A stretch of DNA of 8,064 nt from Neptuniibacter sp. (lineage in GTDB: Bacteria > Pseudomonadota > Gammaproteobacteria > Pseudomonadales > Balneatricaceae). Shown here one piece after another: positions 1-7,243 of the stretch; within the stretch, counting starts at the first letter, position 1; the number at the start of each line of letters is the position of its first letter. Location of the stretch: NCBI GenBank assembly GCA_030149405.1, contig JASBRM010000049.1:1-8064 (forward strand), given 5' to 3'. A program made the translations under genes and the position numbers. Below the pieces are notes generated by a model that saw only the letters and a program-made list of their open reading frames with translations, searched no databases and was not told the DNA's origin.

Positions 1-603
1 CGCCTGTTGGATATGCTTATGTTCCTCAAGAACCGAGGGCAACTTATTGAATTCCATATCCTCTTCGGTGAGAGGATAGTTGGCTGCCCTGATACCGAAC
101 TGCATTGCCATATACAAACAAGTAGGCGTTTTGCCGCAACGAGAAACGCCCACCAGGATGATATCAGCCTTTTGATATTGCTTGGTTCTGGCGCCATCAT
201 CGTTATCAATTGCAAAGTTAACTGAATCAATGCGTTCTTTGTAACGATTACGCTCCACTATGCCGTGTGACTTACCAACAGAGTAATTAGAATGAGCACT
301 CAGCTCGCTTTCCAATGGCTTTAGAAAGCTGGAAAAAACATCAATTTTAAACGCATTGGATTCAGCGATGATGGCGCGAATATCTTCATTCACTATGGTA
401 TCGAATATCAGGGCACGTTCCTGGTCGCGCTCTGAAATCTGATTAATTCTTGATACCGCCTCATGAGCTTTTTCCAGTGTATTTACATAGGGCAGTGTAA
501 TCTGTTCAAACTCTATGCTATCGAATTGCGCCAATAAACTATGACCCAAAGCTTCAGAGGTCAGGCCTGTACCATCAGAAATAAAAAAAGCAGTGCGTTT
601 CAT
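1..603 (-). CDS. ppsR: PEP synthase regulatory protein (bifunctional kinase/pyrophosphorylase), 3' end cut by the window
   Basis: This protein inactivates PEP synthase by ADP-dependent phosphorylation of a threonine beside the catalytic histidine, and reactivates it by phosphate-dependent removal of that phosphate (known for the DUF299/PpsR family). I translated the minus strand from the ATG at 603. It gives 201 open residues that run off the window, against a usual family length of about 270. The N-terminus starts [20 protein letters not shown], the family's hallmark opening. A P-loop-like [10 protein letters not shown] lies at residues 152-161, with Lys158 and Thr159 as the nucleotide-binding residues, followed by NYPLTEEDM near 175-183. 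The gene is divergent from ppsA, its substrate's gene, as in many gammaproteobacteria. The start is supported by the conserved N-terminus, although the ribosome binding site upstream is weak. Identification is firm; only the C-terminal quarter is missing. Confidence 0.95.
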   Translation of the reverse strand, partial: MKRTAFFISDGTGLTSEALGHSLLAQFDSIEFEQITLPYVNTLEKAHEAVSRINQISERDQERALIFDTIVNEDIRAIIAESNAFKIDVFSSFLKPLESELSAHSNYSVGKSHGIVERNRYKERIDSVNFAIDNDDGARTKQYQKADIILVGVSRCGKTPTCLYMAMQFGIRAANYPLTEEDMEFNKLPSVLEEHKHIQQA

Positions 604-637
604 CTTGTTTATACATATACAGCTTAAAATTATCGAA

Positions 638-646
638 ACTATACCA
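638..646 (-). promoter_or_regulatory. Candidate extended -10 promoter for ppsR
   Basis: Read on the minus strand, this is TGGTATAGT, close to the extended -10 pattern TGnTATAAT. It sits about 35 bp upstream of the ppsR ATG and would give a leader of roughly 28 nt. No good -35 box is visible at normal spacing, which is acceptable for an extended -10 promoter. This is an inference from sequence pattern only. Confidence 0.4.
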
Positions 647-652
647 GAAGCA

Positions 653-678
653 GATCAGTTACAGAGTAGAATCTGATC
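653..678. repeat. Inverted repeat in the ppsR/ppsA divergent intergenic region
   Basis: GATCAG (653-658) and CTGATC (673-678) are perfect 6-bp arms around a 14-bp spacer. The element lies just upstream of the candidate ppsR promoter, about 120 bp from the ppsA start, so it could be a regulator binding site for either gene. Arms this short can arise by chance. I saw no clear Cra/FruR-type palindrome, the regulator that acts on ppsA in Escherichia coli. Confidence 0.25.
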
Positions 679-700
679 CCTACACAAGAAAAATAGCAAT

Positions 701-729
701 TTGGCCTTGCTGGCTAAGGATTTTTAAAT
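701..729 (+). promoter_or_regulatory. Candidate sigma70-type promoter for ppsA
   Basis: TTGGCC (701-706) and TTAAAT (724-729) are separated by 17 bp and could serve as -35 and -10 boxes, giving a ppsA leader of about 65 nt. Both boxes match the consensus only partly. The AT-rich stretch at 745-766 is an alternative location for the -10. Confidence 0.25.
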
Positions 730-785
730 GCCACTGAAGTAAGATCAATCTCAATAATTAAAATATGCCTTACATAGCTAGAGTA

Positions 786-791
786 GAGGAG
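786..791 (+). promoter_or_regulatory. Ribosome binding site that fixes the TTG start of ppsA
   Basis: GAGGAG is a strong Shine-Dalgarno sequence 8 nt before the TTG at 800. An in-frame TAG at 779-781 leaves no other plausible start upstream, so this site decides in favour of the rare TTG codon. Confidence 0.8.
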
Positions 792-799
792 TAATAACG

Positions 800-3166
800 T
801 TGCAGAACTATGTCCTTCGCCTTGATCAGGTCGGAATGGGTGACGTTGAGAAAGTAGGTGGGAAGAATGCATCTCTCGGAGAAATGCTTCAGGAATTAAC
901 AGGTGCTAATGTAAAAGTACCTAATGGATTTGCCACTACCGCTGAAGCCTTCAGAGATTTTCTTAATCACGGCGATCTTGAAGCCAAAATTAATGAAAAG
1001 TTACACCAACTAGATACCAATGATATTCAAGCGCTGAAAGATGCTGGCAAAACCATACGTGGCTGGATTATGGATGCAGCTTTTCAGCCTGAGCTAGATG
1101 CTGCTATTGATTCAGCCTGGGCCGAAATGTCAGAAGGCAACGAGAATCTGGCAGTTGCTGTGCGCTCATCCGCCACTGCCGAAGATCTTCCAGACGCCTC
1201 TTTTGCCGGTCAGCAAGAAACTTTCTTGAATATCCGCGGACTGGAAAACATTAAGCACGCCATCAAAGAAGTTTTTGCATCGCTGTATAACGATCGTGCC
1301 ATTTCCTATCGCGTACACCATGGCTTTGAACACAGCGAAGTAGCACTTTCTGCAGGCATTCAGCGCATGGTTCGCAGCGAAACAGGCTCATCCGGAGTTA
1401 TGTTTACACTGGACACTGAATCTGGCTTTAACCACGTTGTTTTTATCACATCAGCCTACGGTCTTGGTGAGACGGTTGTTCAAGGAGCAGTAAACCCGGA
1501 TGAGTTTTACGTTTACAAACCAACCTTAAAAATGGGCGCTCCCGCTATAATTCGCAAAACTTTGGGTTCAAAAGCCATAAAGATGGTTTATGCGAAAGAA
1601 GGCTCAGAGCAGGCAGTAGACACTGTTAACGTAGATTCTGCCGAGCGCTACCAATTCTCCATCAATGACGACGATGTTCAGCAGCTGGCAAAAATCGCCA
1701 TGGAGATTGAGGTTCATTATGGCCGCCCGATGGATATTGAGTGGGCCAAAGATGGTGATACAGGTGAACTTTTCGTCGTTCAGGCCCGCCCTGAAACCGT
1801 TAAGAGTCGAAGCAACCAAGCTGTTATTGAAAGGTTCCTTCTTAAAGAAACCAGTGAGGTTTTAGTAGAAGGCCGATCAATTGGTCATAAGATCGGATCC
1901 GGTCACGTTCGCATCGTTCACGACATCAGTGAAATGGATATTGTGCAGCCAGGCGAGGTTCTGGTGACTGACATGACCGACCCGGACTGGGAACCGGTTA
2001 TGAAACGCGCTTCTGCGATTGTCACCAATCGCGGCGGACGTACCTGTCATGCTGCGATTATTGCTCGCGAGCTTGGCATTCCTGCCATTGTTGGTTGTGG
2101 TGATGCAACAGACCAGTTTGTTAATGGTCAGTTGGTTACTGTGTCTTGTGCGGAAGGTGACACAGGTCGCGTTTATGCCGGGAAGCTTGATTACGAGCAC
2201 CAGTCGAACAGCGTCGAATCTATGCCAAACCTGCCATTCGATATCATGATGAATGTTGGCAACCCGGATCGTGCCTTCGATTTCCAGGCACTACCCAACT
2301 CAGGTGTTGGCTTGGCCCGTCTTGAATTTATTATCAACCGCATGATTGGTGTACACCCTAAAGCGCTCATCAATTTTGATACTCAGCCTCCAGCGCTCCA
2401 GCAAACAATCACCCGACGCATTTCGGGATATTCGAGCCCGGTTGATTTTTATGTCGATCGTTTGGTTGAGGGTATCTCCACACTGGCTGCCGCTTTCTAT
2501 CCTAAGAAAGTCATCGTGCGCATGTCCGACTTTAAATCCAATGAGTACGGACACCTGATTGGCGGCGATATGTTCGAGCCAAATGAAGAGAACCCAATGC
2601 TCGGCTTCCGTGGTGCTGCACGTTATATCTCTGAAAGCTTCCGTGATTGCTTCGAACTTGAGTGCCGAGCACTTAAGCGTGTGCGTGAGGAGATGAAACT
2701 CACAAACGTAGAGATCATGATTCCATTTGTACGCACACCTGGCGAAGCTAAGCAGGTTGTAGATCTGCTTGCTGCTAACGGCCTTAAGCGCGGCGAGAAT
2801 GACCTGAAAGTCATTATGATGTGCGAAATACCTTCAAATGCACTGCTTGCTGACGAGTTTTTAGAACATTTTGACGGCTTCTCGATTGGCTCCAATGACC
2901 TTACTCAGCTTACTTTGGGTCTGGATCGTGATTCTGGGGTTATAGCTCACTTGTTTGACGAACGTAATGAAGCGGTTAAAAAGTTGCTATCAATGGCGAT
3001 TTCAGCCTGTAAGGCGCAGGGAAAATATGTCGGCATCTGCGGACAGGGCCCATCTGATCATCCTGATCTCGCGCGCTGGTTGATGGAGCAGGGGATTGAT
3101 ACGGTTTCCCTTAACCCGGATTCGGTGTTGGATACCTGGTTCTATCTTGCGAACGAAGAAGTCTAG
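800..3166 (+). CDS. ppsA: Phosphoenolpyruvate synthase (pyruvate, water dikinase)
   Basis: PEP synthase converts pyruvate, ATP and water to phosphoenolpyruvate, AMP and phosphate in the cytoplasm, feeding gluconeogenesis from three-carbon substrates. The 788 residues match the usual length (792 in E. coli) and align end to end with the E. coli enzyme as I remember it. The N-terminal ATP-grasp domain spans about 16-340 and contains [20 protein letters not shown], with Arg122. The swivelling phosphohistidine domain spans about 380-460 and carries [17 protein letters not shown], where His417 is the phosphocarrier and Thr415 is the expected target of PpsR. The C-terminal TIM barrel (about 475-785) contains FKSNEY, IEFIIN-type substrate loops and GICGQGPSD with catalytic Cys747. 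Translation starts at TTG behind a strong GAGGAG. The start is supported by the conserved early motif [14 protein letters not shown] lying at the normal distance. No disruption is seen. Confidence 0.98.
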   Translation: MQNYVLRLDQVGMGDVEKVGGKNASLGEMLQELTGANVKVPNGFATTAEAFRDFLNHGDLEAKINEKLHQLDTNDIQALKDAGKTIRGWIMDAAFQPELDAAIDSAWAEMSEGNENLAVAVRSSATAEDLPDASFAGQQETFLNIRGLENIKHAIKEVFASLYNDRAISYRVHHGFEHSEVALSAGIQRMVRSETGSSGVMFTLDTESGFNHVVFITSAYGLGETVVQGAVNPDEFYVYKPTLKMGAPAIIRKTLGSKAIKMVYAKEGSEQAVDTVNVDSAERYQFSINDDDVQQLAKIAMEIEVHYGRPMDIEWAKDGDTGELFVVQARPETVKSRSNQAVIERFLLKETSEVLVEGRSIGHKIGSGHVRIVHDISEMDIVQPGEVLVTDMTDPDWEPVMKRASAIVTNRGGRTCHAAIIARELGIPAIVGCGDATDQFVNGQLVTVSCAEGDTGRVYAGKLDYEHQSNSVESMPNLPFDIMMNVGNPDRAFDFQALPNSGVGLARLEFIINRMIGVHPKALINFDTQPPALQQTITRRISGYSSPVDFYVDRLVEGISTLAAAFYPKKVIVRMSDFKSNEYGHLIGGDMFEPNEENPMLGFRGAARYISESFRDCFELECRALKRVREEMKLTNVEIMIPFVRTPGEAKQVVDLLAANGLKRGENDLKVIMMCEIPSNALLADEFLEHFDGFSIGSNDLTQLTLGLDRDSGVIAHLFDERNEAVKKLLSMAISACKAQGKYVGICGQGPSDHPDLARWLMEQGIDTVSLNPDSVLDTWFYLANEEV

Positions 3167-3205
3167 CTCTTGATTGCTTTCAAAAGCGTGTAAAACGTGA
3201 AGTAG

Positions 3206-3233
3206 AAAAAAGCAGCCCTTCGGCTGCTTTTTT
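3206..3233. terminator. Bidirectional intrinsic terminator between ppsA and the rhomboid gene
   Basis: AGCAGCC (3211-3217) pairs with GGCTGCT (3222-3228) around a CTTC loop. The flanking A-tract (3206-3211) and T-tract (3228-3233) extend the stem and provide a U-run on whichever strand is transcribed. It lies 40 bp after the ppsA stop and just past the stop of the minus-strand rhomboid gene, so it should end both convergent transcripts. Confidence 0.9.
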
Positions 3234-3235
3234 GT

Positions 3236-3853
3236 TTAAGCAGCAGCGCTGCTTTTTCTGAGTTGAATATACAGGATTGCAGCCATTCCAATTGCTGCAC
3301 CCAGCAAATGCGCTTCCACGAATACAGACCAACCATCTGAAACAAATACGGCCTCACTGGATTGCCATTCAATAAGAGTTTTACCAATCACTAAAACGGC
3401 TGGAATCAGGCCAACAAGCACAGAATGATTCTTCTGCCACTCCCAATAAGCCATGATCAACAGGCAATAGATAACACCGGACAAACCGCTATAGCGCTCG
3501 ATTCCAACAAATGGCGTCAGCATAAATGCACTTAAACCTATGACAGACAGGGTAAGGCCCATGATTAAACGCTGCGAGTCCTTTTTCTCCAGATAGGCAG
3601 ACAGCAGCGCAAATAAACTGATATCCCAAAATGCATGACTCAGCGAGCTATGAACCAAGTGCCCGGAAATCAGCCTCCAGTACTCTTCCTGCATTACTAT
3701 GGCCGTGTAATCAAAGCAATACCAGTCGATAACAGGCAATGCCAGAGAGAGAAGAGCCAGAGCCCCTGCAATACTGCAGAGGCAAAGGGTTATGGGGAAG
3801 TTGCTCAAGTATTTGCATTTCTGTAGGACGCTATTGTCTTGAACTGACTTCAT
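3236..3853 (-). CDS. rrtA: Rhomboid-family intramembrane serine protease, probable rhombosortase
   Basis: Rhombosortases are inner-membrane rhomboid proteases that cleave GlyGly-CTERM sorting signals near the membrane (known for the family). This 205-residue protein has about six hydrophobic segments. The catalytic Ser125 is in SGLSGV, and the catalytic His182 is in VEAHLLGAAIG. The conserved block WRLISGHLVHSSLSH at residues 59-73 carries His68 and His73. The short length without a cytoplasmic N-terminal domain, together with WRLxxGHLVH and EAHLxG, fits rhombosortase better than GlpG. Position 77, where GlpG has the oxyanion Asn154, is Asp here. The ATG at 3853 follows the VIT-VWA stop by 6 bp. 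Its Shine-Dalgarno AAGGTG (3861-3866) lies inside the last codons of that gene, so the two are co-transcribed. The symbol rrtA rests on motif recognition without a profile search; a generic small rhomboid is the alternative. Confidence 0.8.
   Translation of the reverse strand: MKSVQDNSVLQKCKYLSNFPITLCLCSIAGALALLSLALPVIDWYCFDYTAIVMQEEYWRLISGHLVHSSLSHAFWDISLFALLSAYLEKKDSQRLIMGLTLSVIGLSAFMLTPFVGIERYSGLSGVIYCLLIMAYWEWQKNHSVLVGLIPAVLVIGKTLIEWQSSEAVFVSDGWSVFVEAHLLGAAIGMAAILYIQLRKSSAAA
3238..3257 (+). terminator. Second, similar terminator-like hairpin inside the 3' end of the rhomboid gene
   Basis: AAGCAGC (3238-3244) pairs with GCTGCTT (3248-3254) around a 3-nt loop and runs into TTTTT (3253-3257). 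Read on the plus strand it would be a backup terminator for ppsA. The same bases encode the last residues (Ser-Ser-Ala-Ala-Ala, stop) of the minus-strand gene. It repeats the AGCAGC/GCTGCT theme of the main terminator next to it. Confidence 0.4.
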
Positions 3854-3859
3854 TTCTGA

Positions 3860-5998
3860 TCACCTTTTTTCAGTTTTATCTTTAGGCGAGAAGCGTCCCA
3901 GCTGTATAAGTGCAATGCTTGCAGCAATAAAGATGACCAACCATGGTGATACTGCACCGCCACCGTTACCATAACGCTGAGTTGTTACAGTTTGTCGTTG
4001 CTGGCTCTGGTTGGGATCGGATTGTTTTGCAAACATAGGCTGCTGCTTATCTACACGATTCATCTGTTCGGTAACAGTCGCAGTGTTTCTATGCTGGCGA
4101 GCCTGATCCTCTTTCTCAACCCTGAGCTTGTTAGTGCGCTGAATGTTCAGGGTCTTGAATACTTCATCCCGCACAACAATCATTGAGGTGTAATCAGTCA
4201 CCAGACCATACTCAACAGCAGTGTCGACGATGGCCTGTTCCGTATCCGCTTCAGCCCCAAGGTAGTCCATCTCAGCCTGTAACTCCTCTATGGCAGCAAA
4301 TGCCCATAGGCGTTCAATTTCAGGATGATCCGTAGCCACTTCTGGCAGTGTGAAGCGGGTGCTATAGGTTTTCTTCTCACCATTGATAATGCCCGTCAGG
4401 CGTACCTGAGCCTCACCGGGTTGGTAGTAGTGCCCAAACAGAGTCAACTGCTGGCCATGGTAAAGAGAATTAGACAGACGTGGTTTGACCAACTCCTTGC
4501 TACGCACTCCATCCACTTGAATCTGGATATCCCGCATTGATGAATGAGCCATCTTACCTTGCGCCAACTTTAACTGACCGACTATGTCGTCAGAGTTGGA
4601 GATAGACAGGGCAAAACCATTAGAAACTCGTGTCATTTCTTCCAGAAGCGGGCGATTTGCGCTGTTACCCATAATGAATGTAAACAGGCGAAGATCTCGA
4701 TTCTCGAGCAGGTTCAAAAACTGTTTCTTTTGCGTATGTCCAACATTGGCAACACCATCAGTTACCAGAACCATTGCTGCGGCGCGATCAGAATCCAGTT
4801 GATCTATACCGGTTTTAAGTCCCGCATAAAGGTTTGTGCCATTTCCAGGCTGGACCTGATCAAGACGTTTAAGCGTTTCAGTTATAGCCCGCTGATCTGC
4901 GGGCAGAAAACCTTTGGTAAAGCTGTGCGCCTGGTTATTAAACAGAACAATACGGAATCTATCATTCGGATTAAGCTTACCCAGCCCCTCACGAATACCT
5001 TCCGATAGCGAGGTGAATTTACCGCGCATTGATCCGGAAATATCCAGGACAAAAATCCAATCCCGACCCTGACTCATAACGGGCAGGTCTGAGCCAGGCG
5101 TCAGGGTAAGTTTAAACGTTCCTTTTTTCTGACCCGATTCTTTATAAGCCAGCATATCTACACTGGCAGGCAGATCTTGCTTGTGTCGCCAGTAAAGTAA
5201 AATATCCTGATTTAGGGTTGCAGTTGGTGCAGCTTTCGATGGCGATTGCGAGCTAATACCGTCGTCTTCGCTGCGAGCCACAGCTGAAGCGTTCAGCAAC
5301 GAAGCGCTCCATTCATGTTGATTAATCTGCTTTAGCGCTGCCTGTGGATGTTTGGGCATGCGCAAACCATCTACCGGATAGCTGGTTCGCAACTTAACGT
5401 TAAACGAGAACTGTTCTTCAACTACTTCGTTACGATCCCAGAAACTCAGCTTTTGTTCATCAACCCCGCCATCCTCGAGAGGGTAAACGTAACGACCAAT
5501 TCCCGTATCCGTCTGGGTGTTCTGCAGATAAACCAGCTTGATTTTTACATCCTGATTGGCCTTGACCGGAAACACGGAGATATCAAAAGTTTTATACTGA
5601 TCTTTTTCAACAATCGCTGCTTCCCGGCCTTGTTGCTTTTCCTGCTCATAGATTTCACGAGCGCGCTGTTTTTCAATGACCTCTCCGGTTACTGGCTTAC
5701 CATCAATCCAGTAACTGAATTCACCCACTGCCGCTTTATCAGGCACAGGGAATGAGTAGATTGCTTCCAGATCATTAGCGTTTGGGTTGTGGAATACCTG
5801 CTCAACGGTTGTGGTGGCGTACATATCCTCAATAACAACATTGACGTGGTGTTCCTTGATCTTCAGATCAGCGTAAGAAGCGTTGTTTGGTTTTAGTAGC
5901 CCAGCTGCATCAGCACTGGTTGCAGCCAGAAGTGAGCCACCCAATACCAGTGCCGCAATCAGCGGTGCAGTAGTTGTTTTATGTGTAGGGAAGTTCAT
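3860..5998 (-). CDS. Secreted VIT-VWA domain protein with GlyGly-CTERM-like C-terminal sorting signal
   Basis: This 712-residue protein resembles inter-alpha-trypsin inhibitor heavy-chain-like proteins of bacteria. A signal peptide (about 1-32) has Lys7, a hydrophobic core and a likely cut near ADAA. A VIT domain follows at about 36-165, then a VWA domain at about 313-480. The VWA domain has a complete metal-binding MIDAS: Asp319, Ser321 and Ser323 in DISGSM, Thr388 in GNGTN and Asp414 in VTDG. The motif EYGLVTDYTSMIVV (596-609) is typical of this family. A Gln/Thr-rich linker (about 620-675) leads to GNGGG (677-681), a membrane helix from Trp686 to about 701, and a basic tail ending KTEKR. 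This layout matches GlyGly-CTERM substrates, and there is no LPxTG. It is probably exported and cut or anchored by the rhomboid encoded 6 bp downstream; the ligand is unknown. The ATG follows GAGGA with 7-nt spacing. Relatives in marine proteobacteria (the TIGR03788 type) are normally paired with a classical sortase. Confidence 0.88.
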   Translation of the reverse strand: MNFPTHKTTTAPLIAALVLGGSLLAATSADAAGLLKPNNASYADLKIKEHHVNVVIEDMYATTTVEQVFHNPNANDLEAIYSFPVPDKAAVGEFSYWIDGKPVTGEVIEKQRAREIYEQEKQQGREAAIVEKDQYKTFDISVFPVKANQDVKIKLVYLQNTQTDTGIGRYVYPLEDGGVDEQKLSFWDRNEVVEEQFSFNVKLRTSYPVDGLRMPKHPQAALKQINQHEWSASLLNASAVARSEDDGISSQSPSKAAPTATLNQDILLYWRHKQDLPASVDMLAYKESGQKKGTFKLTLTPGSDLPVMSQGRDWIFVLDISGSMRGKFTSLSEGIREGLGKLNPNDRFRIVLFNNQAHSFTKGFLPADQRAITETLKRLDQVQPGNGTNLYAGLKTGIDQLDSDRAAAMVLVTDGVANVGHTQKKQFLNLLENRDLRLFTFIMGNSANRPLLEEMTRVSNGFALSISNSDDIVGQLKLAQGKMAHSSMRDIQIQVDGVRSKELVKPRLSNSLYHGQQLTLFGHYYQPGEAQVRLTGIINGEKKTYSTRFTLPEVATDHPEIERLWAFAAIEELQAEMDYLGAEADTEQAIVDTAVEYGLVTDYTSMIVVRDEVFKTLNIQRTNKLRVEKEDQARQHRNTATVTEQMNRVDKQQPMFAKQSDPNQSQQRQTVTTQRYGNGGGAVSPWLVIFIAASIALIQLGRFSPKDKTEKR

Positions 5999-6006
5999 AG
6001 CTTGTT

Positions 6007-6025
6007 CCTCGTTATTAGAGCGAGG
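6007..6025 (-). promoter_or_regulatory. Leader hairpin that could hide the VIT-VWA ribosome binding site
   Basis: In the minus-strand transcript, CCTCG (25 to 21 nt region at 6025-6021) can pair with CGAGG (6011-6007) across a 9-nt loop. The second arm contains the Shine-Dalgarno GAGGA used by the VIT-VWA gene. The stem is only 5 bp but has four G-C pairs. Any effect on translation is an inference. Confidence 0.3.
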
Positions 6026-6048
6026 TCAAGAATGAGGATATGGATTTA

Positions 6049-6069
6049 AACCTGATACGAATTCAGGTT
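6049..6069. repeat. Inverted repeat upstream of the VIT-VWA gene, candidate operator
   Basis: AACCTGA (6049-6055) and TCAGGTT (6063-6069) are perfect 7-bp arms around a 7-bp spacer, 51-71 bp upstream of the VIT-VWA ATG. No T-run follows on either strand, so it does not look like a terminator. Its place in the promoter region and its symmetry suit a binding site for a dimeric regulator, perhaps the HTH protein encoded just upstream. I could place no convincing -35/-10 pair here, although TTAACC and TAAATC flank the repeat at 17-bp spacing on the minus strand. Confidence 0.4.
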
Positions 6070-6127
6070 AAGTTCAGCTAATCAAATCCAACGGTATCGT
6101 TATTTAATACCAGGACTGCTTGATAGC

Positions 6128-6871
6128 CTACTTTGTTATCTTCTTAAACAGAGAGTATTGCCACTGCCGAATGGCCAGCACCATTGTTGTACCGCTTTTG
6201 TGATTATTCGGTGCTGAGTGGTCTTCCTGCATCAGCTCATTAAATTCAGCAGCTAACAGCTCCATCTTCTTCTGCAGACGTGCGTTGGATGCATCCGTTA
6301 GTATGGCATTGGTCACAATCAGCTTTTCGTTGGCTTTATCGAAACGGGAGCTAAAGAAGTCCTGCTCAACTTTTTCCTGAAAAAACTGCTGAATCGGACC
6401 ATTAGGTAACCAGTGAAAGTTCGGCGCCACAAGCAGTTTAACCCGGTTACCGGGCAACAAATCAACAATTTTAAGACGATCAAGCTTAGCCAGTTTCTGA
6501 ATACACTCCGTTTCCGCGATCTCGTAATTATTCAGAATATCCTGATAGCTCATTCCGCTGATTACACTCACCGTAATGAGTAGCAGAATCAGATCACTGG
6601 CTATCTCTTTCTCCTGATCTCGGGTGAGTTGTGTCAGTTGGCGTTGTTCTTTACTCATCTTCTGAACCAGTTCGGATAGTTCAATATTCAAAAGATCACA
6701 GATGGATTCGAGTCGATGCAGAGTAAAGTTCTTTTCAGCAAATATGCGCTTAACCGATGCTTCACTAAGCTCCAATGCTTCAGCCACATCGAGATAGGTT
6801 TTGCCCTGAGATTTAAGCTCTCGTTTCAGAGTGTCGATAATCGCATTTGTCTGAGCCATCGTTAAATCCAT
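6128..6871 (-). CDS. XRE/Cro-type helix-turn-helix transcriptional regulator
   Basis: This is a predicted 247-residue cytoplasmic DNA-binding protein. An XRE-like HTH occupies about residues 10-70. The core TYLDVAEALELSEASVKRIF (25-44) gives a positioning helix and a recognition helix, and LHRLESICDLLNIELSEL completes the five-helix bundle. The remaining 170 residues form an alpha-helical region of unknown ligand or function, with a charged helix (about 195-215) that could serve dimerisation. Proteins of this layout are common in gammaproteobacteria; I do not recognise a named member. Two starts are possible. The ATG at 6871 has no ribosome binding site, while the ATG at 6859 (MAQTNA) has a weak GGA 7 nt ahead and would give 243 residues. 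The gene lies 129 bp upstream of the VIT-VWA gene on the same strand with no strong terminator between, so it may regulate or be co-transcribed with that cassette. Confidence 0.85.
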   Translation of the reverse strand: MDLTMAQTNAIIDTLKRELKSQGKTYLDVAEALELSEASVKRIFAEKNFTLHRLESICDLLNIELSELVQKMSKEQRQLTQLTRDQEKEIASDLILLLITVSVISGMSYQDILNNYEIAETECIQKLAKLDRLKIVDLLPGNRVKLLVAPNFHWLPNGPIQQFFQEKVEQDFFSSRFDKANEKLIVTNAILTDASNARLQKKMELLAAEFNELMQEDHSAPNNHKSGTTMVLAIRQWQYSLFKKITK

Positions 6872-6877
6872 GTAAAA

Positions 6878-6891
6878 GGTTCAGTTGAACC
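6878..6891. repeat. Short palindrome in the leader of the HTH regulator gene, candidate autoregulatory operator
   Basis: GGTTCA (6878-6883) and TGAACC (6886-6891) are perfect 6-bp arms with a 2-bp centre, 7 bp upstream of the upper HTH start. Palindromes of this size and position are typical XRE-repressor operators, so autoregulation is a fair inference. The region is also upstream of the divergent small membrane protein gene. Confidence 0.45.
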
Positions 6892-6995
6892 ATACTATTG
6901 ATCTGGGCCAGTATCCACATCAGTCATGCTTCATGCCGTGAACTATTCTTCAACCAGAGAATTGAATTTTGATTAACCGCTTAAAGGTGGAAATC

Positions 6996-7238
6996 ATGAG
7001 TATTGAAGCACTCACAACGCTCTTAGGATGGTCCTTTCTGATCAATACATTTATTTTGTTGCTGACTACGGCAGCAATCGTGTCGTTACGCGAGAAAGTA
7101 GTGAAAATACATTCCCGGATGTTTGGCGTGACTACGGATGACCTTACAAAAGCCTATTTCCATTATCTCGCGAACTACAAACTGCTCATATTGGTTTTGA
7201 ATTTGGCGCCTTATCTGGCATTGAAAATCATGAGTTAG
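6996..7238 (+). CDS. Small two-helix membrane protein, resembles the DUF6868 family
   Basis: This 80-residue protein has no known function. Two hydrophobic helices (about 8-30 and 60-78) flank a basic, polar loop containing REKVVKIHSRMFGV (32-45) and YFHYLANYK (54-62). This pattern, with a conserved-looking AYFHYLANYK then LVLNLAPYLAL, resembles the small DUF6868 proteins of marine gammaproteobacteria; that match is from memory. I chose the ATG at 6996 because AAGGTGG (6984-6990) lies 5 nt ahead. A longer reading from a TTG at 6969 would bury this site inside the gene. The gene is divergent from the HTH regulator and converges on the LysR-type gene with a 5-bp gap between stops. Inner-membrane location is inferred from the helices. 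Confidence 0.8.
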   Translation: MSIEALTTLLGWSFLINTFILLLTTAAIVSLREKVVKIHSRMFGVTTDDLTKAYFHYLANYKLLILVLNLAPYLALKIMS

Positions 7239-7243
7239 GCTGA

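Noticed and set aside
7..225. 72-residue plus-strand open frame
   Set aside because: It lies wholly antisense to the well-supported ppsR coding region and resembles no protein I recognise.
701..716. Sigma-54 promoter upstream of ppsA (GG...GC pattern)
   Set aside because: The GG and GC elements are not separated by the required 10 bases on either strand.
604..799. Cra/FruR operator for ppsA
   Set aside because: No palindrome close to the Cra consensus was found in the intergenic region.
1877..2200. 107-residue minus-strand open frame inside ppsA
   Set aside because: It is a shadow of the highly conserved swivelling-domain region of ppsA, with no ribosome binding site or recognisable motif.
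3163..3387. 74-residue minus-strand open frame across the terminator
   Set aside because: It overlaps the rhomboid gene in another frame and reads through the terminator hairpin, so it is not a plausible gene.
5348..5755. 135-residue plus-strand open frame antisense to the VIT-VWA gene
   Set aside because: The minus-strand VIT domain here is clearly coding; the plus frame has no recognisable domain.
6969..6995. TTG start giving a longer 89-residue small membrane protein
   Set aside because: The ATG at 6996 has a proper ribosome binding site, and the extra nine codons contain that site.
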